A stretch of 8,277 nucleotides of DNA from an uncultured Opitutales bacterium. Its GTDB lineage: Bacteria; Verrucomicrobiota; Verrucomicrobiia; Opitutales; UBA2995. The DNA is taken from contig CALGUT010000527.1 in the NCBI GenBank assembly GCA_937920335.1, positions 1 through 8,277 on the forward strand, given 5' to 3'. Under the pieces are notes generated by a model. The model was not told the DNA's origin, did no database searches, and saw nothing but the letters and a program-made list of their open reading frames with translations. Positions 1 through 6,408 of the stretch are shown one piece after another (the first letter of the stretch is position 1; the number at the start of each line of letters is the position of its first letter). A program made the position numbers and the translations under genes.

Positions 1-995
1 CGCCGTGGCTCCGGAATAAAACCGGTTCCCGAAAATAGTTGATTTGCAACAGAAACTACCAAGGCAGTGCCATCGGTGGTCCAAGTCAGGCCAGTCGGCA
101 CCAACCCCGGAGCGAAAGAAGACAAGACTCTGGCATTGCTACCATCCGCATTGGCAACGACTACTCGACTCGTCCAAGCAGCCGTCCCCGTTGACGCATC
201 GGGAACGAATACACTGAAGTAGGCGAGACCTTGTCCGCTGGGCGACAATGATGGAAAGGTATGCACGGAAGCAGAAGCTAAGAAGGTTTGCGGGTTGCGA
301 CTCCACTGCGGCAGCGACAGGTTGGCCGCCAGCAACCATTGCCCAGAATTTGGATCCCGAGTAAAGCGAACGATAGTCGGTAACTCAATCGGTAAAGGGT
401 CATCAACCCCTATGTATCGGTAGACGGGGGTAACAAACGACAGTCCATCCGGAGAAAACGAAATCCCCTGAAATTCAGCGGCAAACGCATCCGAAGTAGG
501 ACCGCGCGCACCCGTAGGGTTACTCAAGAGAAGACCTGTAGCCGCATCGACAATATTCAGTTCGTTTGTTGTTTGCGCTGCGGTTCCACCCAGCGCCCGA
601 GATATCGCAACACCATAGGCAACGAACTGGCCACCAGGTGAGACTTTACTCGAAAGCACGCGATTCCATGTCTGGAAAGCGCCATCGAAACTTGAGAAAT
701 TATCGACGATCCGACGGGTCGTTCTGGTAGCACGATCGTACACATAGAGGTCGGAACTGGGATTAATCCCATTGCCTTGGGGAACGTCTGGAGTGCTGAA
801 CGTCGCAAATCGACCATCTCGAGAAACTCCAAGTGAATTGTGAGTGCTGAGTCCGGTATTAATCTGGAAGGTCTGCCCATTGATTCTTTCAAATAGAGCC
901 AGATTCGTATCCGTCCCGGCGGTGAAGAGTAGCTGCCCCCAAAGCCCGACTGCCGAACTTAGCAACAATAGAAAAGAAAATGAATGACTGCGCAT
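1..995 (-). CDS. Secreted TolB/PD40-like beta-propeller protein (3' end outside the window)
   Basis: An uninterrupted frame of 331 codons runs from the ATG at 995-993 off the left edge. An in-frame TGA two codons upstream makes this the furthest possible start. The first 20 residues (MRSHSFSFLLLLSSAVGLWG, then Q) form a signal peptide, so the product is exported. The mature part has at least five TolB/PD40-type propeller blades, each marked by a 'S-x-D/G-G-x-x-(hydrophobic)' turn: SRDG at 58-61, SPGG at 119-122, SPDG at 181-184, SPSG at 251-254 and TTDG at 306-309, spaced about 55-70 residues apart. After several of these comes a 'LYVYD'- or 'LNIVD'-like strand, as in propellers of this superfamily. 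No catalytic residues are evident; such propellers usually serve as binding scaffolds. A GTGAGG stretch lies only one base from the ATG, too close for a normal ribosome binding site. The exact family and substrate are unknown. It is transcribed divergently from the large dehydrogenase-cytochrome gene. Confidence 0.85.
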   Translation of the reverse strand, partial: MRSHSFSFLLLLSSAVGLWGQLLFTAGTDTNLALFERINGQTFQINTGLSTHNSLGVSRDGRFATFSTPDVPQGNGINPSSDLYVYDRATRTTRRIVDNFSSFDGAFQTWNRVLSSKVSPGGQFVAYGVAISRALGGTAAQTTNELNIVDAATGLLLSNPTGARGPTSDAFAAEFQGISFSPDGLSFVTPVYRYIGVDDPLPIELPTIVRFTRDPNSGQWLLAANLSLPQWSRNPQTFLASASVHTFPSLSPSGQGLAYFSVFVPDASTGTAAWTSRVVVANADGSNARVLSSFAPGLVPTGLTWTTDGTALVVSVANQLFSGTGFIPEPR

Positions 996-1414
996 GCCTC
1001 ACAGAAACTAACCGCCGAGAATCGCCATTCAAGTGCGAAAGTGAATACATCGCATCATTTTCCAACCGGGAAGCCTACATAAAGTCAAGTAATCGCAAAC
1101 CAGGTATAGCTAACATCAAACTTGTTTCTGTTTTCTAACGATGCCTCTTTACGACGATATCCTGGCAACATCGTAATTGATCCGAGGGACCGAACAGCTA
1201 TTATCACCGGCACTGCTTCACTAGACATTCAAGCACTATTCAATAATTAGACAACCATTCGTCAAATATTGTATGTAAGAATCTAAGATGACGATAATAC
1301 TGTCCGCAGCAAAGAGAACCGTTCACCGGTAAGAACGCCCCTACTGAGCGTAAAAAAAACTTAAGCCTCACACAGATGAATGCGTTAACATCAAAGACAC
1401 TCCATATTTCAAAA

Positions 1415-1424
1415 TTTCATGAAA
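1415..1424. promoter_or_regulatory. Perfect 10-bp palindrome upstream of promoter (possible operator)
   Basis: TTTCATGAAA is a perfect palindrome whose right edge is 10 bases before the -35 hexamer of the putative promoter. A further direct copy of TTTCA lies at 1407-1411. Its position just upstream of the -35 would suit an activator or repressor site. A 10-bp palindrome in AT-rich DNA can arise by chance, and no regulator gene is present in the window. Confidence 0.2.
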
Positions 1425-1434
1425 CTAAGATTCC

Positions 1435-1462
1435 TTGACAGTAAGTTCGAGGTTTGGATAAC
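1435..1462 (+). promoter_or_regulatory. Putative sigma70-like promoter for the dehydrogenase-cytochrome gene
   Basis: A consensus -35 hexamer TTGACA (1435-1440) is followed after a 16-base spacer by GATAAC (1457-1462), which matches four of six -10 positions. Transcription would start near 1469, giving a 5' leader of about 24 bases before the ATG at 1493. This supports the ATG at 1493 over the in-frame TTG at 1454, which lies inside the promoter spacer and could not be on this transcript. Confidence 0.4.
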
Positions 1463-1492
1463 GATCTACCACCCGCTTTGCTAAAGACCTCA

Positions 1493-4400
1493 ATGATTAC
1501 TATCCAACCTACCCGATTACTGGGTGGTATTCTAATACTCACTACACTTTGCTTCCAAACCTTAGCATCTGGAAACAAAGGAGAAGTGGGTATCGTTGAG
1601 ATTAAGCAAGACAATGCGAATCAGTGGCATTCCATAACCACGAACTACACCTACAATAACCCTGTCGTAATTCTCGGCCCCCCTACGGATAAAGATGACA
1701 AACCAGTAACGGTTCGTGTCAGAAATGTTGGAAGCAAAGGATTCCAGTTTCAATTGGACCGCTGGAGCTACCTTCCCGCCGCTCACGGAAATGAGAAAAT
1801 CTCATACCTGGTTATCGAAGCGGGGAGCCATACACTCGTAAACGGTGCTCGGATTGAGGCCGGCATCAGAACCGGTGTTCGTTCAGATGATTTCCGAGTC
1901 CAAAACCTGGCAACCGGTTTTAACCTTTCACCAGCTGTCTTTGCGCAGGTCATTACCTATTATGATTCGCGACCAACCACCGTCCAAGTTGACAGCGTAG
2001 ACAACACAAAGTTTTCCATGCGATTGCTGGTCGAGGAAAACAAAAGGGGATCGGGGCATTCAGGGGAAGAAGTTGCCTGGGTCGCATTTGAACCCAGCAG
2101 CATGTCGGGATACGCTCAATACGTTACTGGAATTTCTGAACAGGAGATTGGTTCTGATCCTGCTCAGATAAACTTCGACCAAGGAGGGTTTTCACTCGAT
2201 TCACCATTTTTTTCTCAAAAGAGAAAATACAATGATGACGATCCTGCTACTATGCGTCTAAAAGTATTAAATCCCAGCTCCGCAATCGTTTACCAGCAGG
2301 AAGAAGAGTCCAAAGATCCTGAGACCTTTCACGTAAGTAGCTTCTTGAGCTTTGCGGTCTTTAATCGAACAGGAGACATTCCTTTCAATCCGAATCCTCC
2401 TCAGACGCGCGACGACGTCGCAACGATCTCCTCACGCGGAACAATAAACCTGAATGTACTAGAAAACGACGTGGATACAGAAGGTGATATAGATATAGCC
2501 ACGCTAACAATCGATTCATTGCCGACACGCGGCTCAGTAACCGTAGACTCCGTAAACGGTAGAATCACCTATACTCACACTGTGCCTCCCGCAGAAACTG
2601 ACCAATTCAGCTATTCAGTACAAGATTCACGAGGAGAGGTATCAAACTCAGCAACAGTTACCATTAACTTCGATTCAACGAGTCGTTTACCAAACACCAC
2701 TCTGGCTCTCCCTGAATCGATGTCGCTAGGGGCCTACAAACTCGTCGATGCGATTCCTGGACTGACATTTTCGCAACCCGTAAACATGGCAGTTCCCCCT
2801 GGCGAAACGAACCGACTGTTCGTTCTAGAAAAGAAAGGAATCATTAAAGTCATAAATAACCTACAAAGCACGACGCCCTCAAGCCAGGTATTTTTGGATC
2901 TATCGGCAAAAGTCTCTGACCTTGCGGAAAGAGGATTGGTCGGTCTGGCATTCCACCCAAATTACGCGAACAATCGAACCTTCTTTGTGTTTTACGCGGA
3001 CAATATTGAACCATCTCCGAACCCATTTCCAGGTAAACCCACACGCCATGTAATTCTTTCCAAATTCAAGGCGTCTTCAGGTGATCCCAACCGGGCAGAT
3101 AAGTCCTCGGAGACTATTCTAATTCGACAAGTCGATCGAGACCCGGGGCACCAAGCGGGCGATCTCGAGTTCGGCCCGGATGGATACTTGTATTGCTCGC
3201 TAGGAGACGAAGGATCTCAAACGGATGCCTACAACAATACGCAGACAATAACCAAGAATTTCTTTTCAGGGATCATTCGTATCGATGTCGATAAATTGCC
3301 GGGAAATCCAGAACCTAGTCCCCACCCGTCGATAAGGACAAATGGAGAAGGCCTAGCATACTATAGTATTCCAGCGGACAATCCCTGGGTAGGTAAATTC
3401 GAATACGAAAGTGTGCCATTCGAAACAGGAGCCGCTGTTCGTACCGAATTTTATGCGACGGGTTTGCGTAATCCCTGGCAGATCAGTTTCGATCCACTCA
3501 ATGGTGATCTCTATGCAGCCGATGTGGGAACCTCCACCCGAGAAGAAGTAAACCGAATCGTGAAAGGTGGAAACTATCAATGGCCCTATAAAGAAGGTAT
3601 TGTCGACGGACCAAAATCAGATCAGAAACCCTCTGGTTTTTCAGGCATACCGCCCATCCATGATTATTCTTGCAGTGGAAGTCCAGCAGCTATCATAGGG
3701 GGCATTGTATATCGAGGGGATAGACTTCCAGCACTGTATGGGCGTTATATTTTTGCAGATTTTCAACTGAACAAAATGTGGTCTCTATATGAAGAAGAAG
3801 GGGGAACAGTAACCGTAAATCTCCTCACATTCAAAAGTGGAATCACCGCCTTCCACCCAGACCCCAAAAACGGGGATATTCTACTATCCGACTTCGAAGG
3901 GAAAATCTGGCGATTGATCGAAGACACAGCCGCAACACCAGATATTCCAGCGAACCTCACACAGACGGGCGCCTTCGCCAACCTTTCAAACCTTACGCCC
4001 AATCCGGGAGTCTACCCCTACGATCAGAACGTCCGATTCTGGTCCGACCACGCTAAAAAGCAGCGATGGTTCTCTATCCCCAACCTCGATGACTCCATGA
4101 CATGGAACCGGGACAAGCCCTGGATATTCCCAAATGGCATGGTCTGGATAAAACACTTCGAGCTTGAGCTGCAACGTGGGAACCCCGCCACCAAGCGACG
4201 CGTAGAAACGCGATTTCTAGTCAAAACAGCTGATGGCTCCTACGGGTTAAGCTACCAATGGAATAAAGATCAGACTGAAGCCTACCTAGCTCCGATTGAA
4301 GGTGCTGAAATCCGATTCAACATTGATGACGGTGGAGTTGAGAAAACCCAGATATGGAAAATCCCGGGACGAGCCGAATGCCTACAATGCCACACCCCCA

Positions 4401-5272
4401 TCGCAGGGCATGCGCTAGCATTTAACACGAGGCAATTAAACAAAACCGGGAACCTCTTGGGCGAACTAGGCAATCAGCTAAATGCCCTCAAGACTGCAGG
4501 CTATTTCAAAAACGAGGTCGACGCTTTACACACCCTACCGGCTTTTGCTGCAGCTGACGACATGACTAAATCATTAGATGCTAGGGCTCGTGCCTACCTT
4601 GCAGTCAATTGCGTGTCCTGCCACCAAACGAACGGAACCGGGTTGGGGACCTGGGATGCCAGACCGGAGCTCCCTCTTGGAGAAACCGGTCTTTTAAACG
4701 GAGTAGCCAGTAATGATGGCGGCACACCTGAAAATAAATTAGTGGTCCCCGGTGTGACCGAAACTTCCATACTTCTCAGTCGACTAACAGGCGATACAGG
4801 ATTTGAACGCATGCCTCCACTTGCGACCACTGAATTTGATGAAGAAGCGATTCAACTAATTTCAGAATGGATCACGAGTCTATCTGACTACAAGGGTTAC
4901 GAAAATTGGCGCCGAGAACAGTTCGGCTCTGACACCAGCGATGAAGGTGATAAAAACTTTGATGCTGATTTTGATTCATTATCGAATTATCAAGAATACT
5001 TGATTGATTCCAATCCGCTAAACCCAGAAGTGAATTGGGAATTCGAATACCAAATCGAAGAAGACTCCGCGTGGTTCGAGTATGATCAACTACCCAACCG
5101 ATCGTTTCAGATTGAAATCAGCAAAGACCTGAAAAATTGGTCAGCTTGGGATGCCATCAATAATGGACTTGAGTATCCCCAAGACGATCTCAAAACAGTT
5201 CGAATAGAGGGTCCTGTGGACAGAGAAAGCGACTCTAATATTTTTTTCAGGTGGAGAATCAGAGAACCCTGA
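1493..5272 (+). CDS. Secreted fusion of lectin-like repeats, PQQ-dependent sugar dehydrogenase and SO2930-family diheme cytochrome c
   Basis: This 1259-residue exported protein is probably a quinohaemoprotein that oxidises a sugar or alcohol with PQQ and passes electrons to its own haems. Residues 1-26 are a signal peptide. Three tandem lectin-like (H-lectin-type?) repeats lie at about 40-105, 140-203 and 233-293. A cadherin-like/Big_9-type domain follows (about 305-395), with 'NVLENDVD' and a 'FSYSVQDSRG' strand. The glucose/sorbosone dehydrogenase propeller spans about 410-812: GLVGLAFHPNY, candidate catalytic His553 in 'GHQAGDLEFGPDG', and Arg659-Asn660 in 'GLRNPWQ', matching the PQQ-contacting Arg-Asn of soluble glucose dehydrogenase. 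Residues about 817-1130 match the SO2930 (HNE_0200) diheme cytochrome family: CLQCH at 963-967, CVSCH at 1040-1044, and Met1107 in 'RMPP' as a likely axial ligand. The tail has a calcium-type 'DADFDSLSNYQEY' motif (from 1157) and a C-terminal beta domain typical of Verrucomicrobiota secreted proteins. ATG 1493 is preferred to TTG 1454 because the signal peptide begins there. The domain calls are recognition by eye; the substrate is unknown. Confidence 0.88.
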   Translation: MITIQPTRLLGGILILTTLCFQTLASGNKGEVGIVEIKQDNANQWHSITTNYTYNNPVVILGPPTDKDDKPVTVRVRNVGSKGFQFQLDRWSYLPAAHGNEKISYLVIEAGSHTLVNGARIEAGIRTGVRSDDFRVQNLATGFNLSPAVFAQVITYYDSRPTTVQVDSVDNTKFSMRLLVEENKRGSGHSGEEVAWVAFEPSSMSGYAQYVTGISEQEIGSDPAQINFDQGGFSLDSPFFSQKRKYNDDDPATMRLKVLNPSSAIVYQQEEESKDPETFHVSSFLSFAVFNRTGDIPFNPNPPQTRDDVATISSRGTINLNVLENDVDTEGDIDIATLTIDSLPTRGSVTVDSVNGRITYTHTVPPAETDQFSYSVQDSRGEVSNSATVTINFDSTSRLPNTTLALPESMSLGAYKLVDAIPGLTFSQPVNMAVPPGETNRLFVLEKKGIIKVINNLQSTTPSSQVFLDLSAKVSDLAERGLVGLAFHPNYANNRTFFVFYADNIEPSPNPFPGKPTRHVILSKFKASSGDPNRADKSSETILIRQVDRDPGHQAGDLEFGPDGYLYCSLGDEGSQTDAYNNTQTITKNFFSGIIRIDVDKLPGNPEPSPHPSIRTNGEGLAYYSIPADNPWVGKFEYESVPFETGAAVRTEFYATGLRNPWQISFDPLNGDLYAADVGTSTREEVNRIVKGGNYQWPYKEGIVDGPKSDQKPSGFSGIPPIHDYSCSGSPAAIIGGIVYRGDRLPALYGRYIFADFQLNKMWSLYEEEGGTVTVNLLTFKSGITAFHPDPKNGDILLSDFEGKIWRLIEDTAATPDIPANLTQTGAFANLSNLTPNPGVYPYDQNVRFWSDHAKKQRWFSIPNLDDSMTWNRDKPWIFPNGMVWIKHFELELQRGNPATKRRVETRFLVKTADGSYGLSYQWNKDQTEAYLAPIEGAEIRFNIDDGGVEKTQIWKIPGRAECLQCHTPIAGHALAFNTRQLNKTGNLLGELGNQLNALKTAGYFKNEVDALHTLPAFAAADDMTKSLDARARAYLAVNCVSCHQTNGTGLGTWDARPELPLGETGLLNGVASNDGGTPENKLVVPGVTETSILLSRLTGDTGFERMPPLATTEFDEEAIQLISEWITSLSDYKGYENWRREQFGSDTSDEGDKNFDADFDSLSNYQEYLIDSNPLNPEVNWEFEYQIEEDSAWFEYDQLPNRSFQIEISKDLKNWSAWDAINNGLEYPQDDLKTVRIEGPVDRESDSNIFFRWRIREP

Positions 5273-5283
5273 TTTCCCTATGA

Positions 5284-5330
5284 GCGAGCTCTATCACTCG
5301 CGTTAAACCTATAACCGAGGCAGTCTTCGG
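5284..5330. terminator. Hairpins between convergent genes (possible terminator)
   Basis: Two small stem-loops sit in the 76-base gap between the ends of the converging genes. One pairs GCGAG (5284-5288) with CTCGC (5297-5301). The other pairs CCGAGG (5315-5320) with CTTCGG (5325-5330) around a CAGT loop, with one G-U pair on the plus-strand transcript. Neither is followed by a run of T on either strand, so they are not classical intrinsic terminators. The location is the main argument. Confidence 0.25.
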
Positions 5331-5348
5331 GCACTATATTGCGGCAAT

Positions 5349-5621
5349 CTAGAACCCGAATATAAGAGTCATTCGGTACTCCTTGTCAGGTGCACTATCT
5401 GAGATACCGTAAAGCGCTCCAAAGTTTCCAGACCATCCATTGTTCAAGCTAAATTTGAAAAGCGGCCCAAGTTGATGTTCCTGGTCGTCGAAGCTGCCAA
5501 TCGTTTTAGTAGTGTTCATGTCACCGTAATAATCTATCGCAAATCGCCACTGGCTATTGATCTTTCGACTAACCTGAGCCCGTGATTCCAGCAGTAAACC
5601 GCTTTTGGACTCACTACCAAT
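5349..5621 (-). pseudogene. Downstream part of the TAG-interrupted barrel gene
   Basis: Immediately after the in-frame TAG at 5624-5622 the same frame stays open for 90 codons and ends at a TAG at 5351-5349. The peptide continues the upstream product naturally. It starts IGSESKSGLLLESRAQ, shows alternating hydrophobic/polar strands such as 'QWRFAIDYYGD' and 'LGPLFKFSLNNGW', and ends 'YRMTLIFGF', a Phe-terminal final strand of the kind recognised by the outer-membrane barrel assembly machinery. No start codon or ribosome binding site suggests independent translation. I read it as the C-terminal 38% of one gene broken by a single nonsense change. Translational readthrough or a sequencing error are the alternatives. 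Confidence 0.7.
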
Positions 5622-6071
5622 CTAATGACCTGTAAGGAGATTCCACCTAACCAGCCAGTCTTCATCTAGATCCTTCTTGCCCGTCCAAGCCACGCGAGCC
5701 CGTGATGGATCGTCATCAAAATCAGCTAGCTGAAGCTCAAAACGCAGCGCACTATCCCAACCAGCTTCCTCGTCCTCCAAAAACTGCCATTGGCCTTCCC
5801 AACGGGCATAGCGATACTCAAGGTTTTCAAGATCGTTTTTGCTTTGCAACAGAATCAATCGCATACGCCAGCTTTCAGATAATCCATATTGATAGTGAAG
5901 CCGATGAGCAAAATTGTGACTATCCGGATCGTAGCCTGACCGATACTCTAAAGCAGGTGCCCCTTTCTTAACATCAGCGCTAAAAACCGAACTCGTATTG
6001 ATCGCCTTGAGCGAAAGAAAACTAGAACAAAGGATCCCAGAATATAGGAGTAAACGCTTTAGCTGATTCAT
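5622..6071 (-). CDS. Outer-membrane beta-barrel-like protein, N-terminal part ending at premature TAG
   Basis: The frame from ATG 6071-6069 gives 149 residues before a TAG. Residues 1 to about 19 (MNQLKRLLLYSGILCSSFL, then SLKA) form a signal peptide. The mature part is rich in aromatic residues alternating with charged ones in short strands, for example 'HRLHYQYGLSESWRMRLILL', 'LEYRYARWEGQWQFL' and 'DSALRFELQLADF', separated by acidic turns. This pattern fits an outer-membrane barrel rather than a soluble enzyme. Without the TAG the gene would encode 240 residues and end in a typical barrel C-terminus, so this product alone should lack the last strands and be unable to close a barrel. An in-frame TTG at 6077 could extend it by two residues; ATG is preferred. 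I do not recognise the family or ligand. It converges with the dehydrogenase-cytochrome gene and diverges from the hydrolase-like gene. Confidence 0.65.
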   Translation of the reverse strand: MNQLKRLLLYSGILCSSFLSLKAINTSSVFSADVKKGAPALEYRSGYDPDSHNFAHRLHYQYGLSESWRMRLILLQSKNDLENLEYRYARWEGQWQFLEDEEAGWDSALRFELQLADFDDDPSRARVAWTGKKDLDEDWLVRWNLLTGH

Positions 6072-6408
6072 AAACAAACCCGTAAGATTCGAACAAAAGC
6101 CTTTCCGTCAAATCACTGATACTGATTTCAGAAGTTACTAAAATATTAACTTATTAAATCACTAAATAATCCTTTGTATTACCTTGCTTTTCACTAGCTG
6201 GAAACGGATTCAATACAGCCACAGGAGGCTCAGCGAGCCGCGATCCCTTAAGATAGGCCCTTAATATCCTAGTGGACCCACGTTCAATGCTCCCTTAACG
6301 AACCGAACTGATGTAGATTGCGAAAATCATCATCCAAAGCTTGCGCAGTTAATAGAAGATCTTAATGGTCTGACCAGTTGAATATCGCTAACTATCATTC
6401 AGAATCCT
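6072..6408. other. Divergent intergenic region, no gene seen
   Basis: About 340 bases between divergently transcribed genes contain stops in all frames and no RNA gene I can support. The left 110 bases are strongly AT-rich, as expected for promoter DNA. On the minus strand TTGACG (6111-6106) is 16 bases before AATCTT (6089-6084), a weak promoter candidate for the barrel gene. One small perfect hairpin pairs GGCTC (6227-6231) with GAGCC (6235-6239) around a 3-base loop, without a T-run. Confidence 0.5.
6370..6398 (+). promoter_or_regulatory. Weak promoter candidate for the hydrolase-like gene
   Basis: CTGACC (6370-6375, four of six -35 positions) is followed after 17 bases by TATCAT (6393-6398, five of six -10 positions). 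The predicted start would lie only about four bases before the ATG at 6409, giving a nearly leaderless message. That fits the absence of a clear Shine-Dalgarno sequence there but is otherwise unsupported. Confidence 0.2.

Larger units (their letters stand above)
996..1492. other. Divergent intergenic region, no gene seen
   Basis: About 500 bases separate two divergently transcribed genes. The left two thirds are AT-rich with frequent stops in all frames and show no RNA gene or long inverted repeat that I can support. One weak 6-bp inverted pair, ACGATG at 1138-1143 and CATCGT at 1169-1174, is probably chance. The right end holds a sigma70-like promoter and a palindrome, listed separately. No comparably good promoter was found for the leftward gene. 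Confidence 0.6.

Noticed and set aside
557..892. Minus-strand 111-codon frame inside the propeller gene
   Set aside because: Overlaps the propeller gene in another frame of the same strand; only the propeller frame gives a signal peptide and repeated blade motifs.
1376..1438. Small plus-strand frame of 20 codons (MNALTSKTLHISKFHETKIP)
   Set aside because: No ribosome binding site, no recognisable peptide feature, and its stop overlaps the -35 hexamer of the putative promoter; best explained as chance.
1493..1570. Possible lipoprotein signal in the fusion protein, around Cys20 (LTTLC)
   Set aside because: The residue before Cys is Leu rather than Gly, Ala or Ser, so the lipobox is poor; a signal peptidase I site after Ala25 or Ser26 fits better.
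2206..2213. Runs of seven T in the fusion gene (also 5241-5247) as phase-variation tracts
   Set aside because: Runs this short are common in AT-rich codons (Phe), the frame is intact, and nothing suggests switching; at most they are sites to check for indel errors.
5702..5971. Plus-strand 89-codon frame opposite the barrel gene
   Set aside because: It is antisense to the barrel-like coding sequence, has no signal peptide or family resemblance, and is low-complexity in composition (Gln/Pro-rich start); a shadow frame.
6227..6239. GGCTC-AGC-GAGCC hairpin as a terminator
   Set aside because: Only 5 bp with a 3-base loop, no T-run on either strand, and it lies between divergent genes where no terminator is expected.
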